DNA of 64,000 bases. Origin: Sorangium cellulosum. Lineage in GTDB: Bacteria > Myxococcota_A > Polyangia > Polyangiales > Polyangiaceae. The position numbers were made by a program, and so were the translations under genes. The notes under the pieces are model-generated. The model did no database searches, was not told the DNA's origin, and saw only the letters and a program-made list of their open reading frames with translations. The stretch is taken from the NCBI RefSeq assembly GCF_002950945.1, contig NZ_CP012673.1:8942501-9006500 (forward strand), in the 5' to 3' direction. This document shows positions 35,121 through 43,496 of the stretch, piece by piece. Numbering within the stretch: the stretch's first letter is position 1; the number at the start of each line of letters is the position of its first letter.

Positions 35121-36038
35121 TCAGTCGCACAAGAGGGGTGGCAGCGCTCCCAGCGGCGCCACACCGTAGTTGTCGAGCAGCGTCGCGTTGCTCGATGGCA
35201 CCACCGTCTCACCACAGAATACGTTTCGCACGAACGCACCCGCGTTGCCCGTGATGCTGACATCGCCACGGACGACCGAGAAGCTGATCCCGAAATTGTT
35301 GCCTCTCGAGGTGAGATCGCCCGTGATCGTCAGGCCTCGCAGCCGTACCGCTTCGCCCGCTGCCGTGATGCTGCCGTCGACGACCACTGCGCGATCGAGG
35401 AACTCCTCGCCGTACAGGAGCGTGCCCTTGCCGGTGATCGTGATGCTGCCGACGTAGGTGCCCGGGCGCAGCACGACGATCCTGTCGTCCTCGGCCAGGT
35501 GGCCCTCGAGCTCCGCCAGCGGCACCGATGGATCGAGGAAGATGGCGCCCGAGGCCTCGTTGACGGCGTAGCGGATGGGCGTGTTGTCGAAGAACGCCGC
35601 AGCCGAGCCGGAGAAGGCGATAGGCGCATCCACGACATCGCCCTCGGCCTGGACTGTATGCGAGAGGCGGGCCCCCGAGATATCGAGCTCGATGCTGCCG
35701 GGCGGCGCGCCGACGACGGCGACGCCGTCAGCTGTGACGTCGCTGTCGCCCGGCCTTGCGGTCACGGTGATCCCATCGCGCGCGTCGCCGAGCTCGTCAG
35801 GAACTCCCGTCGTGTGCGGCGTGTTCACCACCGGATTGACGATGGCCACGATCGCAGTAGCGCCGGCCGCGACGTCGACATCCTCGGGAGCTCCCGGGCT
35901 CGTCGTGTCGTCACCGCCGCAACTGACGGAGCCGAACCACGCGAGCACGAGCAGGGCTCGTCGTGCAGAGAGGGCGCGGGACGGGATCGCGCTGCCGAAG
36001 CCAGCTTGCTGCTCAGACGCGTCGTTCTGTCCAGTCAT
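35121..36038 (-). CDS. Beta-helix-like lipoprotein
   Basis: The 305 residues open with a 30-residue basic/hydrophobic leader ending S-V-S-C-G-G (lipobox Cys40). The mature part is rich in short beta strands. The second half repeats steps such as I-T-I-T-G-K-G-T, S-I-T-A-A-G-E-A, L-T-I-T-G-D-L and V-S-I-T-G-N-A, typical of right-handed parallel beta-helices (pectate-lyase-like or NosD-like). No catalytic residues can be assigned. GGAGG precedes the start. It is 125 bases upstream of the Cys-repeat lipoprotein on the same strand and may share its transcript. Confidence 0.75.
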   Translation of the reverse strand: MTGQNDASEQQAGFGSAIPSRALSARRALLVLAWFGSVSCGGDDTTSPGAPEDVDVAAGATAIVAIVNPVVNTPHTTGVPDELGDARDGITVTARPGDSDVTADGVAVVGAPPGSIELDISGARLSHTVQAEGDVVDAPIAFSGSAAAFFDNTPIRYAVNEASGAIFLDPSVPLAELEGHLAEDDRIVVLRPGTYVGSITITGKGTLLYGEEFLDRAVVVDGSITAAGEAVRLRGLTITGDLTSRGNNFGISFSVVRGDVSITGNAGAFVRNVFCGETVVPSSNATLLDNYGVAPLGALPPLLCD

Positions 36039-36122
36039 GGCGAGATGTTCCTCCAGGTGAAGACCTTCAACGAGTGGCTGCGCAATCAGGGACCGTGAAG
36101 CTGGCTGCGGCGCGGCTTCAGC

Positions 36123-36575
36123 TCACTTCCAGCGCCATCTGCCTCTACCCTTGCCCTTGTGGACGACAATCACCCGGCCGTCGTCGTCATCGTCGTCGTG
36201 CACCACCACGGTCGGTTTGACGTTGACCTTCACGGCCCACGCGGCGGCGACCAGGATGCCTATCGCGGGCGCGCTCGGGCCGACCACGATCACCGAGCCC
36301 GGGTGGTAGCCACAGAGGACCACGTCCGTGTGCCCGCCCTCCTTGAGCACCACCGCGATCTTGATCGGGTTGACGAGCCAGGAGCTCGCCGCCTCGTGGA
36401 TCTCGACGACCTCGTCGAGAGAGATGTAGAGGAACGCGGCGGAGAGCCCGGACCAGTGCTCCACGTACCCGCCCGCGCGGCGGGCGATGACGGCGATCGC
36501 CGCGAGGGTGAGAGCGCACGTGAACAGCAGACACGATGTGTACCACGTGGGCACATCGCAGGCGTATGAGCACAC
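36123..36575 (-). CDS. Hypothetical membrane protein, possibly chimeric
   Basis: About 150 residues; the start is uncertain (GTG at 36575 or 36554; the frame is open to 36782). The first part has two hydrophobic segments, the second ending A-F-L-Y-I-S-L-D-E-V-V-E-I-H-E. That motif is familiar from larger multi-helix membrane proteins of unknown function. After W-L the sequence changes character: a hydrophobic stretch A-I-G-I-L-V-A-A-A-W-A-V, then a run of six Asp, then a basic tail K-G-K-G-R-G-R-W-R-W-K. This may be a gene decayed by fusion of two fragments. Confidence 0.4.
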   Translation of the reverse strand: MCSYACDVPTWYTSCLLFTCALTLAAIAVIARRAGGYVEHWSGLSAAFLYISLDEVVEIHEAASSWLVNPIKIAVVLKEGGHTDVVLCGYHPGSVIVVGPSAPAIGILVAAAWAVKVNVKPTVVVHDDDDDDGRVIVVHKGKGRGRWRWK

Positions 36576-36990
36576 ATCCCCCCTACAAGGATTGTCTGAT
36601 GGTGCAGTCGCATGGCCGCTCGTCGACGGCTCAACAATCGACCGGCCGGCTGCTCGAGGGCGCCGAGCGGGCCGGCATGACGCTGCCCCGAGGCTCCGAG
36701 GCCACCGTTGGTCTATCGACAGGAGCCCCCGCGAGGCGGGTGCAACGATGTGCGACAGTTTGTTCTGATGTGTACGCCGCAAGCACGTCCCGCAATTGCA
36801 AGGAGCGCGGTCAGCAGGCGGTCAGGCTAACGCTCGTTGAAGACGGTCTCCAGGCAGCCGTTCGCGGCGGCGGCCCTCAACGGAAGCATCTCGGCTGCCC
36901 GCCGGGAGTGTCGCAGGTCTTTTTCGTGAGCCGCCGGTGCACGCGCGAGCGACAGCTCGATCGCTGCTCGCAACACGCGAGGAGCGTGTG
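36576..36990. other. Divergent intergenic region
   Basis: This 415-base gap has no supported gene. It must carry promoters for the leftward membrane ORF and the rightward small lipoprotein. A run of six G on the minus strand lies just above the possible GTG start at 36575. Other frames crossing the gap are Arg/Pro-rich shadows. Confidence 0.4.
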
Positions 36991-37146
36991 ATGCGTCTTG
37001 CTAATTGGCTGTCGTCTTCCGTGCTCGCGGGTGTGCTCGGCCTCGCTTTGCACGCCGGATGCGGTGGCGAACCGCCGCGCTCGGTCGGCTCCCTCAGGAT
37101 TTCGGGAGGCGACCTGACGACCGCCGTCCCCGTTGACCCGCCGTGA
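36991..37146 (+). CDS. Small lipoprotein
   Basis: Only 51 residues: a signal peptide with lipobox H-A-G-C-G (Cys24) followed by 27 residues containing two Pro-rich ends. GAGGAG sits six bases before the ATG, which supports translation. It is either a genuine mini-lipoprotein or the 5' stub of a decayed gene. Nothing downstream in the same frame continues it. Confidence 0.55.
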   Translation: MRLANWLSSSVLAGVLGLALHAGCGGEPPRSVGSLRISGGDLTTAVPVDPP

Positions 37147-37215
37147 GGAGCGCCGAGCGAGCACGCCCGGGTCCCTCGCTGAGACAGATCAGGGACGACG
37201 TCGGAGACGAGGTAG

Positions 37216-37221
37216 TAACCT
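37216..37221 (+). promoter_or_regulatory. TAACCT -10 element, predicted leaderless start
   Basis: TAACCT is followed by GCGGTC and then the ATG at 37228, with no Shine-Dalgarno. The six-base spacing repeats that at 18478, 24672 and 27932. Confidence 0.5.
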
Positions 37222-37227
37222 GCGGTC

Positions 37228-37773
37228 ATGACGATCAGCTCACGAATTTCTACCCTCATCCTCGCCTGCTGCCTCTCGGCGCTCACGTCCTGCACGGGGG
37301 ATGCTTCTCTCGACAGCTCCGGACCTCCCGGCGGCACCGGCGGCACCGGCGGCGCTGGCGGCGCTGACGGCGCGCCGGGCGGTGAAGGGGGGGCCGGCGG
37401 CGTCTCCGACGAGGGCAAGCCCCCGGCGCTGGACCTGACCGGGCGCTGGACGAGCTCGGAGTTCGAGGATCCCTTCGAGGCGCAGCTGACGCAGGCAGCG
37501 GACGGGACGTTGTCCGGTACGGTCTGCGGGCCCGGCGTGACGGGCGACAACTGCGGAACGGTGACGAACGGCAAGATCTCGGGCCATACGGTCCAGTTCA
37601 GCTACGGCCTCCCCTGGCCGGACATGGAGATCCCGATCGACTACGACTTCGAGGGGACGGCTTCGCCCGAAGCTCCGGCCGCGCGGATCGTGGGGCAGCT
37701 GAGCGACAGCTACGTCGGCGGCCCGCGCGAGATCGTCTGGACCGCCTGCCCCGGCACGGAGAGGTGCCCCTGA
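37228..37773 (+). CDS. Hypothetical lipoprotein with Gly-rich linker
   Basis: The gene encodes 181 residues. The signal peptide ends T-S-C-T-G (lipobox Cys22). A Gly-Gly-Thr/Ala linker of about 30 residues leads to a small beta-rich domain of about 115 residues (L-T-G-R-W-T-S near 71, G-T-L-S-G-T-V-C-G near 92). This arrangement resembles small lipocalin-like or lipoprotein barrel domains that open with G-x-W. Two cysteines in the domain and one near the end could pair. No family name can be given. Convergent with the gene ending at 37808. Confidence 0.75.
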   Translation: MTISSRISTLILACCLSALTSCTGDASLDSSGPPGGTGGTGGAGGADGAPGGEGGAGGVSDEGKPPALDLTGRWTSSEFEDPFEAQLTQAADGTLSGTVCGPGVTGDNCGTVTNGKISGHTVQFSYGLPWPDMEIPIDYDFEGTASPEAPAARIVGQLSDSYVGGPREIVWTACPGTERCP

Positions 37774-37807
37774 CGCGCGACCGCGGCGGGTCAGCGGCGC
37801 CCCGCGC

Positions 37808-38596
37808 TCACGGGACGAAGGCGATATCGTCGACGAGGAAATCGAACACGGTCGATTTCGCCGTGTGGAACTCCACCGAGTAGGCGTGCGCGGCGTCGAA
37901 CGCGGCCGGCGCCGGCACGCCCCAGCCGTCCGTGCTGAGGATGGCGAACATGACCGTGTACTGCGCCCACTCGGTCGTGAGGTCGAGCCCCTCGCCGAAG
38001 TGGTCGCCGCAGCCGGAGCCTTCGCACACGCCGCCCTCACGATCGGTGTTGCGGTCGGGGAAGTTCACGTAGATGTGTGTCGGCGCCGCCGCCTTGGCCC
38101 AGAAGGTCAGGCCCGAGTAGGCGGAAGCGTCGTAGCTCAACTTCGCTCCACCCGGGGCGAGGTTCAGGTCGAACCCCATCCCGGCCCCCCTCGTGATGAA
38201 CCCGCTCCCCTCGACGTGGGCGGCGTAGTTGCTCGGGCCGTGCCCGGGCGAGACCAGCACGAACGGGCGGCCGGGCAGCGGCGTCTGCGTGCCGCTCCGG
38301 GTGCCATCGTTGTACGTGTACCAGCTGCCGACACGGTCCTTGCACCGGAGGATCGCGCCGTCGCCGTCCTCCAGGTCATCCAGCAGCGGCGTGCAGGGAG
38401 GCGGCTCCACCTCCGCGTCCGGTGCCCCGGCGCCCCCGGCGCCCCCGGCACCCCCGGCACCCCCGGTGCTCCCGGCGCCACCTTCAAGGCCGAACGGGTC
38501 CGGGTCGTACTCGCCGGGCGAGATGCCGAAGACGAGAGCACACCCGTTCACGAACGCCGCCGCGCAGAGGCCGACGGCGAGCCCCTGGAGGCGCAT
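37808..38596 (-). CDS. Lipoprotein with carbohydrate-binding-like (CBM) beta-sandwich
   Basis: A protein of 262 residues. The signal peptide ends N-G-C-A (Cys19); a Gly-Gly-Ala repeat linker follows. The globular part begins L-L-D-D-L-E-D-G-D-G, continues G-S-W-Y-T-Y-N-D-G-T, and contains G-L-T-F-W-A-K-A and V-F-D-F-L-V-D-D-I-A-F. This order is typical of CIA30/CBM11-like jelly-roll domains at bacterial surfaces. Ligand unknown. Its ATG overlaps the stop of the TPR/PEGA gene (ATGA), and that gene follows a kinase, so all three form an operon. Confidence 0.8.
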   Translation of the reverse strand: MRLQGLAVGLCAAAFVNGCALVFGISPGEYDPDPFGLEGGAGSTGGAGGAGGAGGAGAPDAEVEPPPCTPLLDDLEDGDGAILRCKDRVGSWYTYNDGTRSGTQTPLPGRPFVLVSPGHGPSNYAAHVEGSGFITRGAGMGFDLNLAPGGAKLSYDASAYSGLTFWAKAAAPTHIYVNFPDRNTDREGGVCEGSGCGDHFGEGLDLTTEWAQYTVMFAILSTDGWGVPAPAAFDAAHAYSVEFHTAKSTVFDFLVDDIAFVP

Positions 38597-39570
38597 CAGA
38601 AGCTGCCTCGCACGAGCGCGCCGCCCACCGTGGGAGCCAGCCCGATCGACGCGCCCTGCGTCGGGCTCTTTGCGGTGAGCCACAAAACGCCGCCGCCGGC
38701 GATGGCCGCGAGGCCGACGCCGAAGACCACCGTCGCGACGTTCGCGCGGGCGACGGCGCTGTCGCGGAGGTCCATCCCGCGCTGGTCGCAGCGGTCGCCG
38801 TTGCAGAACGGGCGCGACTCGTCGAACGTCGACTTTGCCCCGAAGGCGAGCGCCGTCCCGACGCCCACGGCCACGATCCCCGCGCCGCCCGTGACGAGCG
38901 CGAGCGTGCGGCGCCCGTTGCCCGTGCCGCCCGCGTCGCTCGACGCGGGGTCGTCTTCCAGCGGGCGCACGACGAGGGTCGACGTCGCGCCGCCCGGCTC
39001 GACCTCGACCTGCGCCGTCCACGTTCGTTTGCCCGGCGCGCTCGCCTCGATGACATGGGTCCCCGCGTCGACCGGCATGGGCACGCCCCACTGGCCGGGG
39101 CCGACCGGCGTGCCGTCGCGTTTCACCGCGAGGCCCGGCGTGCTCGCGGCCTCGACGACCACCGTGAGGCGGGAGACCTTCGGCTGGACCGCCGCCGCGC
39201 GGTCGCGCGCCTTCGCCTCCTTCGCCCGGTCGCCGCTCGTGTGCACGCGGGCGGCGACCTCGAGGAAATGCGCCCACGCCGAGGCCATCTTGCCGATGCG
39301 CTCGTAACAATCGGCGAGGAAGTAGCGGGTGTTGACGCTGTCGTAGAGGCGTAGGCTCTCTTCGTACTTGGGGCAGGCGCGCGACGGCTGGCCGGCGTCG
39401 ACGAGCGCTCCCGCCTCCCTGAACAGCGCCACGGCGCCCGCCTTGTCCTCGGCCCTCGCCGCGCTTCCTCCCGCGATCGCCGCCGTCAGGCCGGCGCCGA
39501 CCGCGCAGAGGCGAGCGACGCGTCCGCGCCCGCGCCGGACTCGGCTGCTCGTCTGCCGCGGCGTCTTCAT
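38596..39570 (-). CDS. TPR/PEGA-type periplasmic-membrane protein
   Basis: About 324 residues. A basic N-terminus and signal peptide end S-A-A-R-A-E. Helical TPR-like repeats follow (A-L-F-R-E-A-G-A-L-V-D-A-G, Y-F-L-A-D-C-Y-E-R-I-G). A PEGA-like beta segment (L-T-V-V-V-E, G-T-H-V-I-E-A-S-A-P-G) and two hydrophobic helices near the C-terminus complete it. This type commonly neighbours Ser/Thr kinases in Sorangium. Start is set at 39570 because TACCCT sits seven bases upstream; an ATG at 39594 overlaps the kinase gene. The stop overlaps the next gene. Confidence 0.8.
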   Translation of the reverse strand: MKTPRQTSSRVRRGRGRVARLCAVGAGLTAAIAGGSAARAEDKAGAVALFREAGALVDAGQPSRACPKYEESLRLYDSVNTRYFLADCYERIGKMASAWAHFLEVAARVHTSGDRAKEAKARDRAAAVQPKVSRLTVVVEAASTPGLAVKRDGTPVGPGQWGVPMPVDAGTHVIEASAPGKRTWTAQVEVEPGGATSTLVVRPLEDDPASSDAGGTGNGRRTLALVTGGAGIVAVGVGTALAFGAKSTFDESRPFCNGDRCDQRGMDLRDSAVARANVATVVFGVGLAAIAGGGVLWLTAKSPTQGASIGLAPTVGGALVRGSF

Positions 39571-39577
39571 CGCTGCG

Positions 39578-39583
39578 AGGGTA
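39578..39583 (-). promoter_or_regulatory. TACCCT -10-like element after the kinase stop
   Basis: On the minus strand TACCCT directly follows the kinase stop codon and ends seven bases before the ATG at 39570, again without a Shine-Dalgarno. It may let the two distal genes be transcribed without the kinase. Confidence 0.35.
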
Positions 39584-41104
39584 TCAGAAGACATCGCGCG
39601 AGAAGGGGTCGGGGTTACCGGGTCGCTTCACCGGCGGCGCGCTGCGCTTCGGGGGAGCCGAGCCGCTCGGCTTCGTGGGCTTCGGCGCCGCGGTGGCCGT
39701 GGCGCGCGCCTCCGGCGGCGAGCCCTCGGCCGGCGCGCCGGGAGCGGCGCTGGGCGGCGGCGTGGCGCTCGCGGAGGGCTCGACGGCCGCGGGCGGCGCG
39801 GCGCTCGGCGGCGCGGCGCTCGGCGGCGCGGCGCTCGGCGGCGCGGCGCTCGGCGGCGCGGCGTGGGGCTCCGCCGCTGCGCCCGGAGCCACCTCTGCCG
39901 GCGCGGCCTCACGCGCGGCGTGCTCCGGTGCCCGGTCCGACAGGCGCCAGAGGAACAGGCCGCTGCTCACGACCGCAAGGCCGATCCCGAGCGCGATGGC
40001 GGCGGTGCGCCGCTCGCGCGAGGCCTGCCTGCGGTTCGTCGTGCCGACCGGCGCGATCGTGAGCGCTCCCGCGGCGAGCGGCGCGGCCGCCGCGGAGGTG
40101 GCCGGCCCGGCCGCCGAGGCCGATAGCGGGGCCCCGCCCTGCAGGGGACTCATGGCCGCGAGCGGGCCGCGCAGCGCGCCGAAGAGGCGCTCGGCGGCCG
40201 CGCGTGTGTGCGGCGGGGCGAAGGGCACGAGCGCGAGCGCGAGCTCCGCGACGGTCGCGAACCGGCGGTCGCGATCGCGCGCGATCGCCGCCATGATCAC
40301 CTGCTCCAGCGGCTCCGGGATGTCCGGGCGCAGCGCGCGCGGCCGCTCTGGCTCCCCCTGCGTGACCAGGTAGACGAGCTGCGCGAGCTCCAGCGCGACG
40401 AACGGCGTTCGCCCCGTGAGCAGCTCGAAGAGCACGACGCCCAGCGAGTAGATGTCCGCGCGGCCGTCGACGTCGCTCGCGGAGCGGAGCTGCTCGGGAG
40501 ACATGTAGAGGGGTGAGCCGAGCACTCCCCCCACCCGCGTCAGCGCGTGGTCCTCCACGTGTGTCATCTTCGAGATCCCGAAGTCGAGCACCTTGACGCA
40601 CGGCGAGCCGTCCGCGCCGCTCGTGAGGAACAGATTGCTCGGCTTCACGTCCCGGTGGACGATGCCTTGCGCGTGCGCCTCCGCGAGCGCCTCGCAGGCC
40701 TGGAGCACGAGCTCGATGGCCAGGGGCACCGCGAGGCGCCCGCTCTGCGCGAGCACGGCGGCGAGGTCCTTCCCCTCCAGGTGGTCCATCACCATGTACG
40801 GCGCGCCGTTCTCCAGCGTGCCGACGTCGGCGACACGCACGACATGCCGGCTTCGAATGCGCACGGCGGCGCGCCCCTCTCTCAGGAAGCGCTGGAGGAT
40901 CTCCGGATCTCGCGCGTACTTCGGCAGGAGCACCTTGATCGCGACGCGCTCGTCGAGCGCGAGGTGGCGCGCGGCGACGACGAGCCCCATGGCGCCCCGT
41001 CCGAGGACGTTCTCCACGCGGTACTTGCCGAGGAGGACGTCTCCGGGGGCAATCGGGTAAATCGCGTGAATCGCGTGAATCGCGTGCTCGTCGAGGGTCG
41101 ACAT
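39584..41104 (-). CDS. Membrane-anchored Ser/Thr kinase
   Basis: A 506-residue kinase. The domain (about 27-290) has G-R-G-A-M-G-L-V-V, V-A-I-K-V-L, H-R-D-V-K-P-S-N, D-F-G and S-P-E-Q. One transmembrane helix lies near 368-388. The outer part is a Pro/Ala/Ser repeat (A-A-P-P-S) followed by a basic Pro-rich tail with no folded domain. The N-terminus contains H-A-I-H-A-I-Y, encoded by a short 9-base tandem repeat (41053-41085). First gene of a three-gene operon with the TPR/PEGA protein and the CBM-like lipoprotein, which may be its outer-face partners. Confidence 0.9.
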   Translation of the reverse strand: MSTLDEHAIHAIHAIYPIAPGDVLLGKYRVENVLGRGAMGLVVAARHLALDERVAIKVLLPKYARDPEILQRFLREGRAAVRIRSRHVVRVADVGTLENGAPYMVMDHLEGKDLAAVLAQSGRLAVPLAIELVLQACEALAEAHAQGIVHRDVKPSNLFLTSGADGSPCVKVLDFGISKMTHVEDHALTRVGGVLGSPLYMSPEQLRSASDVDGRADIYSLGVVLFELLTGRTPFVALELAQLVYLVTQGEPERPRALRPDIPEPLEQVIMAAIARDRDRRFATVAELALALVPFAPPHTRAAAERLFGALRGPLAAMSPLQGGAPLSASAAGPATSAAAAPLAAGALTIAPVGTTNRRQASRERRTAAIALGIGLAVVSSGLFLWRLSDRAPEHAAREAAPAEVAPGAAAEPHAAPPSAAPPSAAPPSAAPPSAAPPAAVEPSASATPPPSAAPGAPAEGSPPEARATATAAPKPTKPSGSAPPKRSAPPVKRPGNPDPFSRDVF

Positions 41105-41424
41105 GGGCAGAACGGGGTAGCGTCGGGCCGTCCACTATGCCACGGGTAGAGGTTCCTGCAATTCGGCCGCATCGGCCTCTCTACCGAGCCGTCGTGGACC
41201 TGGACGGTCACGGCCCCGCGCTAGGACACCGGACGGGTTGAAACCCCGGAAAAATGAACCACAGAGGCACAGAGGACACAGAGGAACAACAAAACAACTC
41301 TGTGCCCTCTGTGCCTCTGTGGTTCGAATCTTTTCATTCTCGGGTGTTCCAAGCTGATCGACGCTCTAGGGAGGCGACCGAGGTCGGTGCCGCCGCCTCA
41401 TGTTCCAGCCTCGCTTGGCCAACA
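41105..41424. other. Intergenic region holding a palindromic element
   Basis: These 320 bases separate two leftward genes. They contain the inverted repeat at 41257-41324. The rest shows no RNA gene; the T-loop-like word GGTTCGAATC at 41321 belongs to the palindrome. Confidence 0.5.
41257..41324. repeat. Dispersed palindromic repeat
   Basis: Two 27-base arms, 41257-41283 and 41298-41324, are reverse complements with one mismatch around a 14-base A-rich centre. Each arm is built from the near-periodic words CACAGAGG and CTCTGTGC. A diverged single arm occurs at 19047-19077. Similar CTCTGTGCCTCTGTGGTT words are known from many bacterial genomes as dispersed non-coding elements. Transcribed, it would fold into a long hairpin. 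Confidence 0.9.
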
Positions 41425-42051
41425 TCACTGTCGCGGCGGGTTCACCATCACGGACGCTCTACACCAGTCGAAATCCATCTGCCGGGCCGTGCGTCTGGCC
41501 AGCTCGCTGGTCTCCAGCCGTTCCACCAGGTGGAGAGACATGTCAATACCGGCCGAGATTCCGCCCGAGGTGACGATCGAGCCTTCGTCCACCCAACGAA
41601 CATCGCCCACGACCTTCACGGATGGGAATGATCTCTGCAGATCGTCGATATCTTCCCAGTGCGTCGTCGCCGTCTTCCCGTCCAGCAGCCCCGCCTTCGC
41701 GAGGAGAAACGCGCCGGTGCAGACCGATGCGGTGATTCGCGCCTTGGGCGCGGAGCGAGCGATCCAGTCGATCACGTCCGCTCGCTCGAGCTCCGCGGCG
41801 ACAACTCCGCCTGGGATGATGAGGACGTCGATCGGTGGAGCATCGCTCAGCTGATGGTCGGGGGTAAAAATGAGCCCCGCCCTGGCGCGCACAGGCGAGC
41901 GAGCCCGCCCCACCATGAAGACGGAGAACAGGGGATCGGCTGCAGGGTTGTCGCGCTCGTGCATGCGCGAGGCCGTGGTGAAGACCTCATAAGGTCCAGC
42001 AACGTCGAGGACCTCAGCGTCGTCGAAGATGTAGATGCCTACTGTGGTCAT
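41425..42051 (-). CDS. DJ-1/PfpI family protein
   Basis: The product has 208 residues. It has the alpha/beta class I amidotransferase-like fold of the family: I-F-D-D-A-E-V-L-D-V-A-G-P near residue 8, D-V-L-I-I-P-G-G near 73, and the nucleophile elbow A-S-V-C-T-G-A-F-L-L-A near 107, with T-T-H-W near 127. It ends without the AraC helix-turn-helix that would make it a GlxA-type regulator. Members include isonitrile hydratases, glyoxalases and proteases. GGAGGA lies about a dozen bases before the start. Confidence 0.85.
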   Translation of the reverse strand: MTTVGIYIFDDAEVLDVAGPYEVFTTASRMHERDNPAADPLFSVFMVGRARSPVRARAGLIFTPDHQLSDAPPIDVLIIPGGVVAAELERADVIDWIARSAPKARITASVCTGAFLLAKAGLLDGKTATTHWEDIDDLQRSFPSVKVVGDVRWVDEGSIVTSGGISAGIDMSLHLVERLETSELARRTARQMDFDWCRASVMVNPPRQ

Positions 42052-42128
42052 TGCGGCGGAGTCCTCCGATTGGTTGACGTACGCAGGGCGAGCTCGCCCG
42101 TCCAGAACCAAAGCCTATCACGGCCGCC

Positions 42129-43394
42129 TCAGGCGCCCGCCGCCGGTCGCGGCGCCCCCTCCCCCTCCCGCTGCTCCCACCGCGGCCCGTCGAGCAGGCG
42201 GGCGACCAGCATGCAGCTCACGTTGTCGCCCACGGCGTTGACGAGCGTCGCCGGAGGATCCACGAGCGCCCCCACCGTGGAGATGATCGGCAGCGCCTCC
42301 ATCGGAAACCCGAACAGCGACACGATCACCAGCTCTCCGATGAACCCCCCGCCGGGAATACCGCTCATCACCGTGCCGCTCAGGATCGCCACCCCCACCA
42401 CCGCGAGGTAGGTCTCCGCCCCGCCGAGCTCGCGCCCGAAGAGCCCGAACAAGAGCGCCGTCTTGAGCACCGCCGAGAGGCACGAGCCCTCCATGTGGAT
42501 GGTCGCGCCGATCGGGATGATCACCTCCGCGATGTCGTCGGGCACCCCGCAGCGCCGCGCCGCCTCCAGGTTCGAAGGGATCGTCGCCATGCTGCTCGAC
42601 GTCGCGAGCGCCGTCAGCGCCGGCGCCGGGATGTGCTTCCAGAACGCCTTCACCCCGCGCCCCCGGCCGGCGAGCCACACGTACAGCGTGAAGGCGAGGA
42701 AGAAATAGGCGATGGCGAGCGGGTAAAAGAGCCCGATCGCGCGGACGTACGAGCTCAGCAGCGTCGGGCCGAAGGCGCCCACGAGGTGGGCGAAGTAGGC
42801 GCACAGCCCGATCGGCGCGTAGTACATCACGAGGTCGACCAGCTTGAGCATCACCTCGTTCGCCGAGGCGAGCAGCCGCGCGAACGGCTGCCCGCGCTCG
42901 CCCGTCGCCGCGGTCGCGACCCCGACGAGGAAGGCCACCACGATGAGCGGCAGCACGTTCTTGCGGGAGAGCAGATCGCCGAAGTCCGCGACGCTGACCG
43001 CGCCCACCAGCCGCTCGCCCAGGCTGACGGGCGCGACCTCGGGCCGGTCGGGCAGCGCGACGGAGAGCCCCTCCGCGGGCGGGTAGAGCTCGACCGCGAC
43101 GAGCATCATCGCCGACGCGGCCAGGCCGGTCGCGACGAAGACGCCCAGCATCGCGGCCACGATGCGCCCGAGCCGCCGCAGGCTGCTCATGCCCGCCACC
43201 GCCGAGGCGATCGAGAAGAAGATCAGCGGCACCACGACGGTGAACAGCAGGTTGAGGAAGAGGTCGCCCAGCGGCTTGAGCGTCGCCGCCCGCTCGCCGA
43301 GCGCGAGCCCGAGCCCTGCGCCCACCGCGATCGAGGCGAGCAAGAGCAGCGTGAAGCCGTGGGATTTGAGCAGGATCCGAAGCGGTCTCGTCAT
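42129..43394 (-). CDS. Dicarboxylate/amino acid:cation symporter (DAACS/GltP family)
   Basis: An integral membrane protein of 421 residues. Family marks: F-T-V-V-V-P-L-I-F-F-S-I near residue 52, the Ser-rich re-entrant loop A-L-A-T-S-S-S-M-A-T-I-P near 264, then P-I-G-A-T-I-H-M-E-G and S-G-I-P-G-G-G-F. It should import glutamate, aspartate or C4-dicarboxylates with Na+ or H+. GAGGAG precedes the ATG. Located 102 bases after the hybrid histidine kinase gene on the same strand, so regulation by that kinase is possible. Confidence 0.93.
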   Translation of the reverse strand: MTRPLRILLKSHGFTLLLLASIAVGAGLGLALGERAATLKPLGDLFLNLLFTVVVPLIFFSIASAVAGMSSLRRLGRIVAAMLGVFVATGLAASAMMLVAVELYPPAEGLSVALPDRPEVAPVSLGERLVGAVSVADFGDLLSRKNVLPLIVVAFLVGVATAATGERGQPFARLLASANEVMLKLVDLVMYYAPIGLCAYFAHLVGAFGPTLLSSYVRAIGLFYPLAIAYFFLAFTLYVWLAGRGRGVKAFWKHIPAPALTALATSSSMATIPSNLEAARRCGVPDDIAEVIIPIGATIHMEGSCLSAVLKTALLFGLFGRELGGAETYLAVVGVAILSGTVMSGIPGGGFIGELVIVSLFGFPMEALPIISTVGALVDPPATLVNAVGDNVSCMLVARLLDGPRWEQREGEGAPRPAAGA

Positions 43395-43496
43395 GGCTCC
43401 TCTTCAACGCGCTCGCCGCGAGGCCCCACGCTCGCCGCGCGGCGCGCGACGGCGGAGCGCCGCCCGGACGCCTCGACGCCCCTCCGCCGACGCGTG

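Noticed and set aside
41319..41330. GGTTCGAATC resembling a tRNA T-loop
   Set aside because: It is the end of the palindrome's right arm; no acceptor, D or anticodon stems can be built around it.
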